From Eupeodes corollae (Eukaryota; Arthropoda; Insecta; Diptera; Syrphidae): DNA of 64,000 bases. The stretch covers positions 99,688,315 to 99,752,314 of the forward strand of contig NC_079147.1 in NCBI RefSeq assembly GCF_945859685.1, given 5' to 3'. This document shows positions 1-10,540 of the stretch, one piece after another. Position numbers and translations under genes: made by a program. Position 1 is the first letter of the stretch. Each line of letters starts with the position of its first letter. The notes under the pieces were generated by a model, which did no database searches, had not been told where the DNA came from, and worked only from the letters and a program-made list of their open reading frames with translations.

Positions 1-505
1 GGTACAACGTTGTAAACATTGGCGCTCGAACACCCGGAACTTCTCCAACTGGGAAGGGGCAACGTTAAACCACACAGGACAACCATAAACGAGCTGTAGA
101 ACAGCCGTTTCATCAGAGCGAAGGCTCTTCTGGCCCTGGTCAGAGCAGCATTTATATGTCTTTCGAAATATGAACACTGATCTAACCAGATACCGAGGTA
201 CTTAACTAGACTTTTGCTCGCAAATGGCTGCCCGTGAATATGAACGATAACCATCTTGCGCCAATTCTTATACGTAGTCCGGAAAAGAATTGTCTCCAAC
301 TTCTGGACATTTATTTTTAGTTTCCAGTCGTTGCAATATCGCTGAATCTTGTCAAAATCACGCTGTAAGAGGATTTTAATAACCTCCAACTTTCGGTCCG
401 TTCAGTACGCAATTAGATCGTCGGCGTAAGCAATTGCCTTTGTAAGACTGCCTATCAGATCGCTGGTGTAAATGCTGAAGATATTTAGCGAATTCACAGC
501 TTCCT
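1..505 (-). mobile_element. Jockey-type non-LTR reverse transcriptase fragment
   Basis: Read on the minus strand this stretch gives the second half of a LINE reverse transcriptase. The catalytic box reads AIAYADDLIAY around 405-435. It is followed by the palm/thumb signature WKLKINVQKLETILF and by KYLGIWLD near 195-215, and then by the basic region after the RT domain. The piece starts outside the window at its C-terminal side. It is cut at about 505, where a T-rich tract (508-531) begins. Frames are broken, so it is a dead fragment. The layout YADD, then K-T-x-x-x-F, then KYLG is standard for jockey/R1-type LINEs; the clade name is an inference. Confidence 0.7.
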
Positions 506-860
506 GTTTTTTTTTTTCTTTTTTTCAGGAGGAAATCTTCAAAAGACACTTGGCAGTATTCGACACCAAGTAGTGTAGGGCTCTTGACCACTAAAACCAC
601 CTCTTCATCAGGACCTGAAGGATCGACTTCCGATTTTTCTTTCTTAATTTTGTACAATCACTTTTAATACTTTCCCATGTTTTTTTTAGACCATAAGCTC
701 ATGAGGCTTGGTTCTTCTTAATCTCCGAACATGGTTTCTTATATTCAAGACGGACTCCATTTCAGAATTAGTATGACTTTGCAGTCTCTAGTTGTGCGAT
801 AAAGCCTATTTTTTAACAACTTCTGTAACCATTTCTTTTTGTAAGTCACGATGTAGATCG
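506..860. other. Unassigned AT-rich stretch
   Basis: A T-rich run (508-531) is followed by about 330 bp in which I recognise no domain. A short minus-strand open frame here lacks any motif and is probably chance. The stretch lies between two RT fragments and may be the tail of one of them. Confidence 0.3.
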
Positions 861-2005
861 GTTTTTCTTATGTACCAAGGTGCATTAACTATTCCACGAA
901 GGACTTTGTTTTGGAATTTTTGGATGATTTCGGTATTTGTTTTATTTGTACAGCCCCATAATTGAATTCCATAGGTCCAAACAGGCTTAGTACTTGATTA
1001 TACAGCATTATTTTGTTTTGGATTGATAAAGCAGAATTGTTACCAAGCAACAAGTACATTTTTATATATTTCAAGTTTAGTTGTTCTCTTTCTCTTTTTG
1101 ATGTGCTCTTTCCACTTAAGCTTTGCATCCAAAGTCATTCCAAGGTGTTTGGCCGTATTGGCGTAAGGTACAGCTTGATTATTAATGATTATTGGAATAT
1201 TGTTTATCTTTTTATTTGTAAAGTTTATAAGTAAAGATTTTGTTTCATTGAGTTTGATACGCCATTTTTCGGTCCAAGCTCTCACTGTGTCGAACGGCAT
1301 TTTGAAGTTTTACTGCTGCCTTAGAGACACATTTGTCGGGTTCCAAAGTTGCTTTATCATCTGCAAAAGTAGCCTGTATGGTGTGATTACCAATAGAATA
1401 TCCCTTGCGTATAGTAAATACAGGGTAGGACCTAGGACACTTCCTTGTGGTACACCGGCTTCTATTTTCTTCTATTCCGAGTATTCTTGATCGTACCTTA
1501 CTCTAAACAATCGATCTGAAATGTTCGATTTTAATATTTCAAAGTACCTACTGCCTGGAAAGATCCCTTTGCAGTTTGTACTCAAGTCCCTCATGCCAAA
1601 CCTTTTCAAAAGCTTTAGCAATATCTAAGAAAATAGCTGAACATACTTGTTTTTCTTCTAATGCTTTTTCTATTACATCCGATATTCTATGAACTTGGTC
1701 TATCGTGGAATGTTTATTTCTAAAGCCAAACTGATGGTTTGGGATTAGCCTTCTTTCTTCTATGATTTTGCTAAGGCTCTTTAGAAGCAGTTTTTCAAAA
1801 ACTTTTGCCATAATTGGTATAAGCGATATTGGTCTGTAAGCCGTTACTTATGTAGGTGGTTTACCTTGCTTTGGTATGACAATTACTTCAGCAACTTTCC
1901 AATGGTGCGGGACATACCGGTGCTTAAGGCATGCATTTATTATATATTGGAGTTTTATGAAGGCTTTCAATGGCATTTCTTGCACTTTCTTCTATCTTAT
2001 CAACA
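860..2005 (-). mobile_element. Degenerate jockey-type LINE, RT domain
   Basis: Minus-strand translation gives an almost continuous RT domain spread over several frames. Near 1960-1850 it reads ACLKHRYVPHHWKVAEVIVI, then PKQGKPP. Next comes the YRPISLIP-like block and MAKVFEKLLLKSL near 1811. The block FLDIAKAFEKVWHEGL (first catalytic Asp) lies near 1600-1650 and the box TFADDKA at about 1345-1370. The thumb segment KWRIKLNETKS lies near 1240-1275 and AKHLGMTLDAKLKWKEHIKK near 1110-1165. Stops and shifts separate the blocks, so it is a pseudogenised element. It is a different lineage from the fragment at 1-505. The mariner-type element starts shortly after its upstream end. Confidence 0.8.
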
Positions 2006-2122
2006 AACTGTAAGTTATTTTTCCTGTTGAAGATCATTTTTAATTTAGAATGTTGTGGTAGAAGTTACATTGCCACTTTTGACAACGAACTTTCTACCGT
2101 TAAGCATATCATAGAGTATATA

Positions 2123-2160
2123 AAGGGTGATTTTTTTGAGGTTAGGATTTTCATGCATTA
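2123..2160 (+). repeat. Left terminal inverted repeat of the Tc1/mariner-type element
   Basis: The outer 14 bases match the right end inverted with one mismatch; similarity then weakens over roughly the next 15 bases. Preceded by TA at 2121-2122. Confidence 0.8.
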
Positions 2161-2235
2161 GTATTTGACAGATCACGCGGGATTTCAGACATGGTGTCAA
2201 AGAGAAAGATGCTCAGTATGCTTTGACATTTCATC

Positions 2236-3321
2236 ATGAATAGACTTACTAACGAGCAACGCTTGCAAATCATTGAATTTTATTACCAAAATCAGTGTTC
2301 GGTTCGAAATGTGTTTCGCGCTTTACGTCCGATTTATGGTCTACATAATCGACCAAGTGATCAAAAAATTAATGCGATTGTGGCCAAGTTTCGCACTCAG
2401 TTTACTTTATTGGACATTAAACCAACCACACGAATGCATACAGTGCGTACAGAAGAGAATATTGCGTCTGTTTCTGAGAGTGTTGCTGAAGACCGTGAAA
2501 TGTCGATTCGTCGCTGTTCGCAGCAATTGGGTTTGTGTTATTCGACCACATGGAAGATTTTACGCAAAGATCTTGGTGTAAAACCGTATAAAATACAGCT
2601 CGTGCAAGAATTGAAGCCGAACGATCTGCCACAACGTCGAATTTTCAGTGAATGGGCCCTAGAAAAGTTGGCAGAAAATCCGCTTTTTTATCGACAAATT
2701 TTGTTCAGCGATGAGGCTCTATTCTGGTTGAATGGCTACGTAAATAAGCAAAATTGCGGCATTTGGAGTGAAGAGCAACCAGAAGCTGTTCAAGAACTGC
2801 CCATGCATCCCGAAAAATGCACTGTTTGGTGTGGTTTGTACGCTGGTGGAATCATTGGACCGTATTTTTTCAAAGATGCTGTTGGACGCAACGTTACGGT
2901 GAATGGCGATCGCTATCATTCAATGCTAACAAACTTTTTGTTGTCAAAAATGGAAGAACTGAACTTGGTTGACATGTGGTTTCAACAGGATGGCGCTACA
3001 TGCCACACAGCTCGCGATTCTATGGCCATTTTGAGGGAAAACTTCGGAGAACAATTCATCTCAAGGAATGGACCGGTAAGTTGGCCACCAAGATCATGCG
3101 ATTTGACGCCTTTAGACTATTATTTGTGGGGCTACGTCAAGTCTAAAGTCTACACAAATAAGCCAGCAACTATTCCAGCTTTGGAAGACAACATTTCCGA
3201 AGAAATTCGGGCTATTCCGGCCGAAATGCTCGAAAAAGTTACCCAAAATTGGACTTTCCGAATGGACCACCTAAGACGCAGCCGCGGTCAACATTTAAAT
3301 GAAATTATCTTCAAAAAGTAA
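2236..3321 (+). CDS. Tc1/mariner-superfamily transposase, 361 aa
   Basis: Cut-and-paste transposase that would bind the terminal repeats and move the element. Residues 1-60 form an N-terminal helix-turn-helix (RLTNEQRLQIIEFYYQNQCS...) like that of insect proteins carrying the DUF4817-type N-terminus. A second helix-turn-helix, with SIRRCSQQLGLCYSTTWKIL, spans ~89-109. The catalytic region starts with ILFSDEALF (D159). It continues with FQQDGATCH (D252) and SCDLTPLDYYLWGYVK (D289), with 36 residues between the second and third Asp. Classical mariner has 34, so this is a divergent branch (spacing counted by hand). Length and uninterrupted frame fit a full-length protein. The start ATG follows TCATC and begins a continuous conserved domain. 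The family is clear; the subfamily name is not. Confidence 0.9.
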   Translation: MNRLTNEQRLQIIEFYYQNQCSVRNVFRALRPIYGLHNRPSDQKINAIVAKFRTQFTLLDIKPTTRMHTVRTEENIASVSESVAEDREMSIRRCSQQLGLCYSTTWKILRKDLGVKPYKIQLVQELKPNDLPQRRIFSEWALEKLAENPLFYRQILFSDEALFWLNGYVNKQNCGIWSEEQPEAVQELPMHPEKCTVWCGLYAGGIIGPYFFKDAVGRNVTVNGDRYHSMLTNFLLSKMEELNLVDMWFQQDGATCHTARDSMAILRENFGEQFISRNGPVSWPPRSCDLTPLDYYLWGYVKSKVYTNKPATIPALEDNISEEIRAIPAEMLEKVTQNWTFRMDHLRRSRGQHLNEIIFKK

Positions 3322-3383
3322 ATGTCCAATCTAACGTTTCAAATAAAGAATCGATGAGATTTTGCAAATTTTATGCGTTTTTT

Positions 3384-3421
3384 TTTTTAAAAAGTTCTCA
3401 AGCTCTTAAAAAATCACCGTT
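3384..3421 (-). repeat. Right terminal inverted repeat of the Tc1/mariner-type element
   Basis: Inverted counterpart of the left end, ending in AATCACCGTT and followed by TA at 3422-3423. Confidence 0.8.
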
Positions 3422-3423
3422 TA

Positions 3424-3690
3424 GAACAATGGCTTGCTTATGCCATGTTTTAGGTAAAGACCCTCTAACCATACGGTGTCAAAGGCCTTTTCCAAATCAA
3501 CCAGAACAGCACCTGTGCATTATTCTTTTGATTTATTCCATTGGATATCAGAAAGGAGTTTAGACACAGCATGAATTGTGTCATGACTCAACTGTTGGAT
3601 TTATTTTGTTGTCCACCGCCCACTTAGCCAAAGCCGTATTGATGATAGTAAAACGCAGTAACAAACTCGCCACGGGTACTACAGGAGTAC
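3424..3690 (-). mobile_element. Jockey-type RT fragment
   Basis: Minus strand, near 3680-3440, reads SHDTIHAVSKLLSDIQW, then one stop, then TGAVLVDLEKAFDTVWLEGL. That is the helix and first catalytic-Asp block of a LINE reverse transcriptase. It could be the upstream half of the element seen at 1-505, because the two parts are on the same strand and in the right order. About 80 residues between them are missing, so this stays a guess. Confidence 0.7.
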
Positions 3691-3699
3691 TATTGAAGA

Positions 3700-5600
3700 G
3701 AGATTAAAAGCTGAACATTACAAAATGTTCTTATGTTTTTGTTTAAAACTGACCAAAATGTTGGGACATTTAAACATTTATTGACGTTGTTTTGGTTTTC
3801 TTCAGAATAATGCGAATTTAGAATGGGTACTTCTACGTATAACTAGAAAACTAAGCCAAATATGAAACTTGAAATATTTTTTGTTTGAGATAAATTTTGT
3901 ATCAGAACAAACACGTTTTATACAAAATTAAATAGAAAAATCTTATTAAACCAACCAAAAAACAAACCAAGTGTATACCTACTGTAGACTTTTAATTACA
4001 TTCCATAAACTACCTTAACCTACTTAAATGAGTTTAGAAAAGAAAAATAAATTGTTTGAGATAAGTAGTTCAATAATACTTCTCTTCACAAGGGAGTCCT
4101 TAAAAATACACAATGTTGTCTACCACCTGCCTAATTAACTTCAAAACATTAAGTAACTGTCTTCATGGGAATTCTTTTCAACTCATATTACATTCTTTTT
4201 TTTATCCAATTAAGACGGAAAAAGAACTAAACAAAATAAAAGAAGAAACTCGTCTTCGTTTCAATTTTTAAAAGAATAAGATTCTCGTTTTGCTTTTCGC
4301 GCGTGCCGTTGCGATGCGTTGCGTTGCCATTGTCACCTTTGATAGGAATGGGTAATTAAAGTCCTCATCCTTAAATTTTCTTCAATTTTTCTCCGATTTC
4401 AATAAAAACAAAAAAACTATGAATTAATTTCTATGCATTGCACGTTGTGCGAACTTATTTCACAAAAAGAAGTTTCTCCATCGGGAGGGCTTTATTTTAT
4501 GGACTTAAAAAGACGCATATTCGAAGTTCTCCATCTCAATGAGTTCCCATTTTCCTATTCATGAAGGCAACGTTAACGGCGAACGCGGCCGCCACCGGTA
4601 CGGAGAATATGATAAGATTTCTTGGAATTATGTGAGGCTACCTTCAACTCTCGACTCATCCCACCCACTCGTTATGATATGCATGAACAAATTAACTGCT
4701 GAACTATTTCGACTGAAATGGAACTCGGAAGAAGCAACTTTTGCCAGAGGTGATAGTTTGATGTGATTTGACTTTATTACCAGATGGGAAAATAATACTT
4801 CCACTATGCCATCACTGTGTGCCATTTGAAGATAGGAATTAGACTTAATGGTTCAAGGCAGATAGCTCCCTATTTTAATGGCGTACTTAACAATAATAAT
4901 TATTTGTCATTGTCAGCAATTCAGGATTTGCCACATATACTCTTCGTTGAAGCCTTTCATGTATAGAAATAGATATAGCTAACGTATTTATAAGATTGAA
5001 GAACGGTTTGGTGCAGAAAAGGGAAGTTTTGTGCATTACCTTTATTGGGCTTCTAGCAAAATGGTGCATATTATTAATTATTTAGTTACCTACTGTCATG
5101 CTGTTTAACATTGATTTAGCAGTTTAGATTTTCAATATCGATTTCACCAAAGTCATAACAAGCGCAATTATTATGCAACATCAGAAAGCTATTTGTCGGG
5201 AAAGTGGAATGGGCCAAGGTAAGGTTATTGTGAGTATAAATATAGATTTGTGTATGGGCTAGGTCAAGTGGACTTAATTTAAGGACACAGACTGAAAGGA
5301 GGTTCTCCCTTCTGAGTGAATTATTTTCAAATTTTAAAGGTTAAGTATATGCAAGAGGTATTTATAGATTTTTGTGCAATTGATAAATACGTTAACAACT
5401 TCTTTTGTATACTGGTACAAGAGTACCGATGTTTTTTACTTTATGGAAGCATAGAAATGGCAAAGAGTTATTACAGTGACTAACGATAAAAGCATATGTT
5501 TTTGGCTTAGGTTGAGATTAGAAAATGCTCGAAAAACATCTAAGTTGGATGATCCGTAGATTGAAAATAAAGGTGGATATTAAGTTTAGACAACACCTCC
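3700..5600. other. No gene recognised
   Basis: AT-rich sequence with a more GC-rich patch at 4290-4340 (short GCGTTGC-type repetition) and another around 4545-4605. Small open frames at 4539-4766 (+) and 4628-4825 (-) overlap each other and show no motif. I see no repeat shared with the rest of the window. Confidence 0.4.
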
Positions 5601-6345
5601 GAATCATCCTGATTTTTGGAAAAATGTAACGATGTCCTTAAGATCTCAACTGTCCCTATTTCTTCGAATCAGAACTTTTCAAATTTCAATGCGGATCACC
5701 TGATTAATGCGGTGGGATTTATGTTAAGGAGATGGAGAAAGATACTTTTAACTTCCTCTCAAAATGTTCAAAGGGGGAAAAGGGCTTCCTTAGGCCGAGC
5801 TTTTTATAGCCTCCTGACGTGTATTATGACGAGTTTGTATAAGATTTATTATAGCATGTGGGAGGAGGGGTTTCTATTGCTGGAGAAAACATTAATGGTC
5901 TTTTGTATACACAGATGACATCGTCATCACATAATCATAAAACGTAATGATCTTTAGAAAAGGACATGAAAGAGAAGCTTGCTATATAAAAAATGGAGGT
6001 CCCAGGGTACGAAATTAAAATTTGTTAAGGAATTTAAGAATCTGGATGTGACCGTAACAAGTAACTTGTTTATGAAAAATCCTATAAATTTAAAGCTGAA
6101 GAAAGCTGCACTTTACGTTTCATGGAAAAAATGCATCTCATGCAAATCCATCACTAGTTGAAATATAAACTGTTTCAATCTATAAGAATATGAAGATATT
6201 GAAAAATTACCAATATAATTTTTGAAGCGATTTTTTGCTCTCCCTTCCGCAATACCTAATTATATCCTTCCAATCGAGACAAGAGTACCACTGACACTCA
6301 TCGACTCACTGAAAATACACTTTGACTACATCATAAGATAAGTTT
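5600..6345 (+). mobile_element. LINE RT fragment, C-terminal half
   Basis: Plus-strand frames read GENINGLLYTDDIVIT at about 5880-5930, a degenerate Y-A-D-D box with Ala replaced by Thr. Then comes KFVKEFKNLDVTVTSNLFMK near 6020-6080, the usual KYLG-type block, and SWKKCIS. Near 6235-6330 it reads FFALPSAIPNYILPIETRVP. The order fits the palm, thumb and post-RT region of one LINE on the plus strand. It ends about 40 bp before the RTE LINE that runs on the opposite strand. Frames are broken and no endonuclease is present. Confidence 0.65.
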
Positions 6346-6618
6346 CTTCAGTTTTGCACGCTAAGTTGGTTGATTTTCAGTTCTCAGCTTCATAACCGAA
6401 ATGATGACTGTCTTATATAGATTGGGATTTTAGATTCTCGAGAGATTTGCAAGCGATTTGCAAGAGTTATTCTTCGTTTGATTTCTGCGCTGGTGTCGTT
6501 ATCTGTGTTTATAGCGGTGCCTAGGTAGACAAAGTCCTTAACTAAGTCGAAGTTATAGCTGTCCATGGTGACGTTTTGTTCAAGACATTGTTGTTTAATG
6601 TTCTTTTTTGATAACAGC

Positions 6619-6630
6619 ATATACTTGGTC
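6619..6630. repeat. Target-site duplication, left, of nested SINE
   Basis: ATATACTTGGTC, repeated exactly at 6929-6940 on the other side of the SINE. In the uninterrupted RTE frame these bases encode part of the KTKYM motif. Confidence 0.92.
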
Positions 6631-6928
6631 CCGTGGCATGATGGTTAGTGCGATGGACTGTCATGCGAGAGGTCTTGGGTTCGATCCCTTCCTATGCCAC
6701 CTAAAGTTTTTTTTTCAAGGGTACTTCCTCTTGCGCGGAATTGACAAATTCTCTAAGAGTAATTCTTGCCATGAAAAGTGCTTTCTCAAATTTGCCCTTT
6801 AGATTCGGCTTAAAACTGTAGGTCTCTTCCATCCCTGATAACAGTACTAGCACACAGGAATGGTTGCGATTCGTCCTGTTGTAGGCCCTAAGTCTCAAAC
6901 GGACTTTTGCGCCACCCAATTTATTTGT
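6631..6928 (+). mobile_element. tRNA-headed SINE, copy 1 (nested in RTE)
   Basis: The 5' head is tRNA-like: GTGGCAT (6633-6639) can pair with ATGCCAC (6694-6700) as a seven-pair acceptor stem, the D-arm region reads GATGGTTAGTG, and GGTTCGATCCC is a perfect RNA polymerase III B box. A non-tRNA body of ~190 bp follows, with GAATTGACAAATTC and AGTGCTTTCTCAAATT. The 3' tail ends GGACTTTTGCGCCACCC and matches the last bases of the RTE LINE. A perfect 12-bp target duplication flanks it. It moves only with enzymes supplied by a LINE, here most likely RTE. Confidence 0.93.
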
Positions 6929-6940
6929 ATATACTTGGTC
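6929..6940. repeat. Target-site duplication, right, of nested SINE
   Basis: Exact copy of 6619-6630; the RTE reading frame (minus strand NEGKTKYI) resumes here. Confidence 0.92.
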
Positions 6941-7144
6941 TTGCCCTCATTGACCACTAAACCCATCTTCTTCGCTTCCGTTGCAATGCTCAAAAACGCT
7001 CCACTAACATCACGCTTTGATCTATCAATTATGTCAATATCATCTTTTTCAAGTAATTGGATGGACCTTTGGAAGATTGTGCCTTTAGTGTTGACGGTTG
7101 AGTATTGCACAATTCTTTCAAGAACCATATAGAGGAAGTCACAT

Positions 7145-8717
7145 TGTTTCAAATTTGTCCACCGTAATACCGACCCGACGGACTGAATATAATTACGATT
7201 ATTTTTAAATAATGTTGGATTTTCTAATCCAATATTGTCGAAGATCGAATGCGAATTAAATAAAAATTAAAACCACAGGTGAACAATAAAATTGAAATAA
7301 AGTTGATATCAAAACAATATCAAAATACGACGAGGTTAATTTCTTCAAGTCGTTTTGATTATAGTGGGCGCCAGGAAACTTTTTACTGGAGTTTCCCAAA
7401 ACCAGCAGCTTCAAAATTTGTCTTCAAATAAACTTACGAAATAAAAGAAAGGTTTTATTTTCCAGAAAGGAAATTTAAATAATGTTTTATTGCCTGGAAA
7501 ACCTTAGCCGAAGCCGGGATTAAAAACCAGGATCTTTTATAAAAGAGAAAGATACAAATTGAATTATTGAGATTGACGGAAGGTCAATTCTTGATAAATG
7601 TTTTGCAAAAAAAATGATGGATGTAATGATAAAAACCAATAAAAGAAATCACTCGAAGAAAATTATTTCCATAAGAAAAAGAAATCAAAAAGCGGTAAAG
7701 GCGTCTGGTAATATCAGGAAATTAATACTTCGACTCAAAGGTCAAAGGGACGAATTTGAAACAAATAAAGAACAACAAATAGAAACAACAGAAAACACTA
7801 TACTTAGCTTCTTTTTTACTTCCTCCAACAGCTATCGTAGTCCTTCCTCACGGCAGAACAAAACAAAATCTTTAACTCAATAGAAACTTAAAGAAAAACT
7901 ATCGTACGAAACAAAAATTACTTTATGTAGGCCTTTTCAAAAAAAATTCCTTCACACAATTTTTCTTTCGTCAAAAGGCTTTGGGCGCAATTAAAAAAGT
8001 TGCCATCATCTTGAGCGAGCTTGACCCTTCCGGCTACTTGCCCTCAGGCAATCCTCTCGGTCCTTTTGCGTGGTGATCGATCTGTCTCGGCCCCGCAACT
8101 TCCTCCATACATAAGATTGGGGTGTGCGACCGAGGGGCCAGATATCTTTCATCGCACGTGATTTCTTTAAAGAGGTGATGCGATCACCCAGTAGCTCAAT
8201 GAGTGAGTTCAGCTCTTCACTTTCGAACCCATTTAAGTCAAGACTTTCTGGAAAAAGTGTGTGGAATTCCTCGCATTACCGAGTACCTACACGCGTTACA
8301 TTTTGGTTAAGGAAAAACTACTTATGTCGTATTGAAGGAAGTCGGTAGCCAAGTCTATAATTAAAATAAAAGTTATCAAGATATTCTTGGAGTGATTTTT
8401 CTATCGGTAATACTTTATGGTGGGCCCTCAGCCATATTAAGCTAATGTTGGTGTGACTTTACTACACACATCATGCCTTGATGATCTTGTTCAACCAATA
8501 TGTGGGTCAACCGTCACACAGTTCGTTGATGTGGAATCCTTTCGCACACTTTGGTGATACCTGTTAAATTTGCTTTCCCAAAAAGAGAGCAGGTCACTGG
8601 CTGATGGTCCAGATTTCTACTAGACTCTTCTAGAATTCTGGGGCCGCAGTAAGAATTCGTCAAGGGTGGTTAGCAATAATTGAGGTGAAACTTGTTGTGG
8701 TAAAATTTACCGCAACA
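7145..8717. mobile_element. TG...CA insertion with 4-bp target duplication (LTR-like, unclassified)
   Basis: A 1573-bp block starting TGTTTCAAATTTG and ending TTACCGCAACA, flanked by ACAT on both sides (7141-7144 and 8718-8721). Removing it with one ACAT restores the RTE reading frame at LSC/DF exactly, so it is a real insertion. TG...CA ends and a 4-bp duplication fit LTR retroelements. A GTGGGCGCCAGG motif at about 7368-7379 resembles a primer-binding-site core. I see no long terminal repeat pair, no gag or pol motif, and only short open frames (7614-7883 and 8124-8348, plus strand). It could be a non-autonomous or decayed LTR element. The class is uncertain; the insertion is not. Confidence 0.7.
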
Positions 8718-10086
8718 ACATGACAATTCATCGGCTTGTCTAACACATTTTTCTGACATCAAATGCATCATTGAGATCTTTTCCGGCCTTGATAGAGCAG
8801 CGTGCACTCTCCATCGTCATTCTGCACAAACGGATAAGCTTGACAGTGATGCCAAAACTAGACATTGTTCTGTGTAGCTCTTCCCTATGGATGCTGTCAC
8901 GCGAGGCTTTGAAATCGATAAGAGATGGTGGGTATCGATTTAAAGTTCGTGGGTTTTACCCAAGATCTGCTGTAATGTGAATAATTGGTCTAAAGTGGAC
9001 TTTTCTGGTCTGAAGCCACACTGATAAAGACCTATCAGGTTGTTGACAAACGGATTCAGACGTTCACATAATACGACAGAGAGGATCTTATATGCAATGT
9101 TGAGGAGACTGATGCCTCTGTAGTTGGAGAAATTAAGAGGGCCTCCGTTCTTATGTATCGGGCACGCTATGCTGAGATAACACTCATCGGGCATGCTTTC
9201 TTCCGACCATATTTTGCACATGAGTGGGTGCATTCTCCCTACCAAGTCATCATCTGCTGCTTTGAATAGTTCGGCAGCGATTTCGTCAGTTCCAGCAGCT
9301 TTGTTTGACGTCAGTTTAGATATAGCTATCTTCACTTCGTCAAGGTCGGGTAGGCGGAATTGTTTATCTGCGTGGCCTAGGTTCAGTAGTTCTATCTCCC
9401 TTACAGCGAAATTCGGTTCGTTGCTTTGACCAACTGAGTGTGGTCGTCAAACTAGGGGTTTGGCTGTGGTGGCCGTGTGAAACCAAGCGCTTTAGATGGC
9501 TGCAAGGCAATGTTGCCACTGGTTTTTAATGCTTAATACACGCAACAAAGCCCTTCCTTAGAGGTTATAAGAGACTCGATTGGAAAAGGATATGGAAGTC
9601 TCTTGTGATTGTAGCCGTCTAACGGCGAATCTAACTCACTGTACTTTTTTGTTTTGGCTTGGAGAGGGATATCCGTAGCCGTACCTTAGCTAATACGATA
9701 AGTGGCCCAAGTCTATGTTGGTTAATCGGAATATTATGACATCCCGTATACTGAAGAAGTACCTTGCGTCAATCTGGATAGGATTTGATTGATGAGGAGA
9801 TTGCCATAACCGCTTATTAATATGAACATGTGTGAACTGCGTACTAGCTACCAGAACGTCTCGCCTCGCAGCGAAATCGACAGCCTGAATCCGTTGTCGG
9901 AGGTGGTGTCGTGCAGGCTATATCTCCCGCTTGTGCCATTAAAAGTATTTTTTCTTGCTAGCTTCGAATTTAAGACAATTTTAATGTCATAACCAGGGCA
10001 CTGCTCATATGTATGTCTTGTCCAAGAGCTCAAAGAATATTTTTTTGGTGTCTTTATCTTTCTCTTTTATTGGGGCATGTGCGAAT

Positions 10087-10540
10087 TATAGTTTTGGGTT
10101 TGAAATTGAGTTAAAAAAAAACATAATTGTTTTTCTTTTCTTATTTTTTTTATTATTTTATTTTATTAATATTTTATAAAAGAATTTACAATTTATTTTA
10201 TGTTCTAAAAGTGAGGCCGCTGTCTTCAGCTAGGCTGCACCTCACAGTTAGATTGTCGAATTAGAACTTACATACAAATAATTTTGAACATCATTATATA
10301 GGTTTCTTATTGTCTATGTTGCAAAAATGTGTAAACTGAACTTTCCCACGATTAAAGGTAACGGGATGCGCTTGTGGTATGTTTAGGGGAAAGGGGGTGT
10401 ATCCATTTCGGACACGTTTAGCAATGTATGCAAAAATGGCGTGGGAATCCGTTATGAATGTGCCGTTAGGCAAAAGGGGAGTGACTGGGGTAACGGGATT
10501 CGGGTTGCAGGTGGAGGCTCAGACGTAACACGCGCATTTA
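10087..10540. mobile_element. Foreign stretch inside the broken RTE copy
   Basis: RTE similarity stops after GGGGCATGTGCGAATTAT near 10086 and resumes at ATGTTGGTAAATTTAGCC near 10545. These are adjacent sites in the long copy (about 22257 and 22280). The ~450 bp between is not RTE. It has an AT-rich left part, then GGTAACGGGATGCGC (10359) and GGTAACGGGATTCGG (10489) as a partial direct repeat. I do not recognise it and see no clean target duplication. Confidence 0.45.

Larger units (their letters stand above)
2123..3421 (+). mobile_element. Tc1/mariner-superfamily DNA transposon, apparently complete
   Basis: A 1299-bp element bounded by imperfect terminal inverted repeats. The left end starts AAGGGTGATTTTTTTGAGG at 2123; the right end, read inward, starts AACGGTGATTTTTTAAGAG at 3421. 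Each end is flanked by TA (2121-2122 and 3422-3423), the target duplication expected for the IS630/Tc1/mariner superfamily. It holds one uninterrupted transposase gene, a ~110-bp leader and a ~100-bp trailer. It sits among old RT fragments, so it is a later arrival. The intact frame suggests recent insertion; activity cannot be judged from one copy. Confidence 0.88.

Noticed and set aside
3669..3684. 16-bp identity GCCACGGGTACTACAG with 27052-27067, suggesting another SINE end
   Set aside because: At 3.67 kb the sequence lies in an RT-like fragment and no SINE body follows; most likely chance or a short shared flank.
6631..6704. tRNA gene (also at 27057-26985 inverted and 62503-62574)
   Set aside because: The stem-forming head and B box look like a tRNA, but each is followed by the same ~190-bp body and LINE-like tail and is flanked by target duplications. 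These are SINE heads, not functional tRNA genes.
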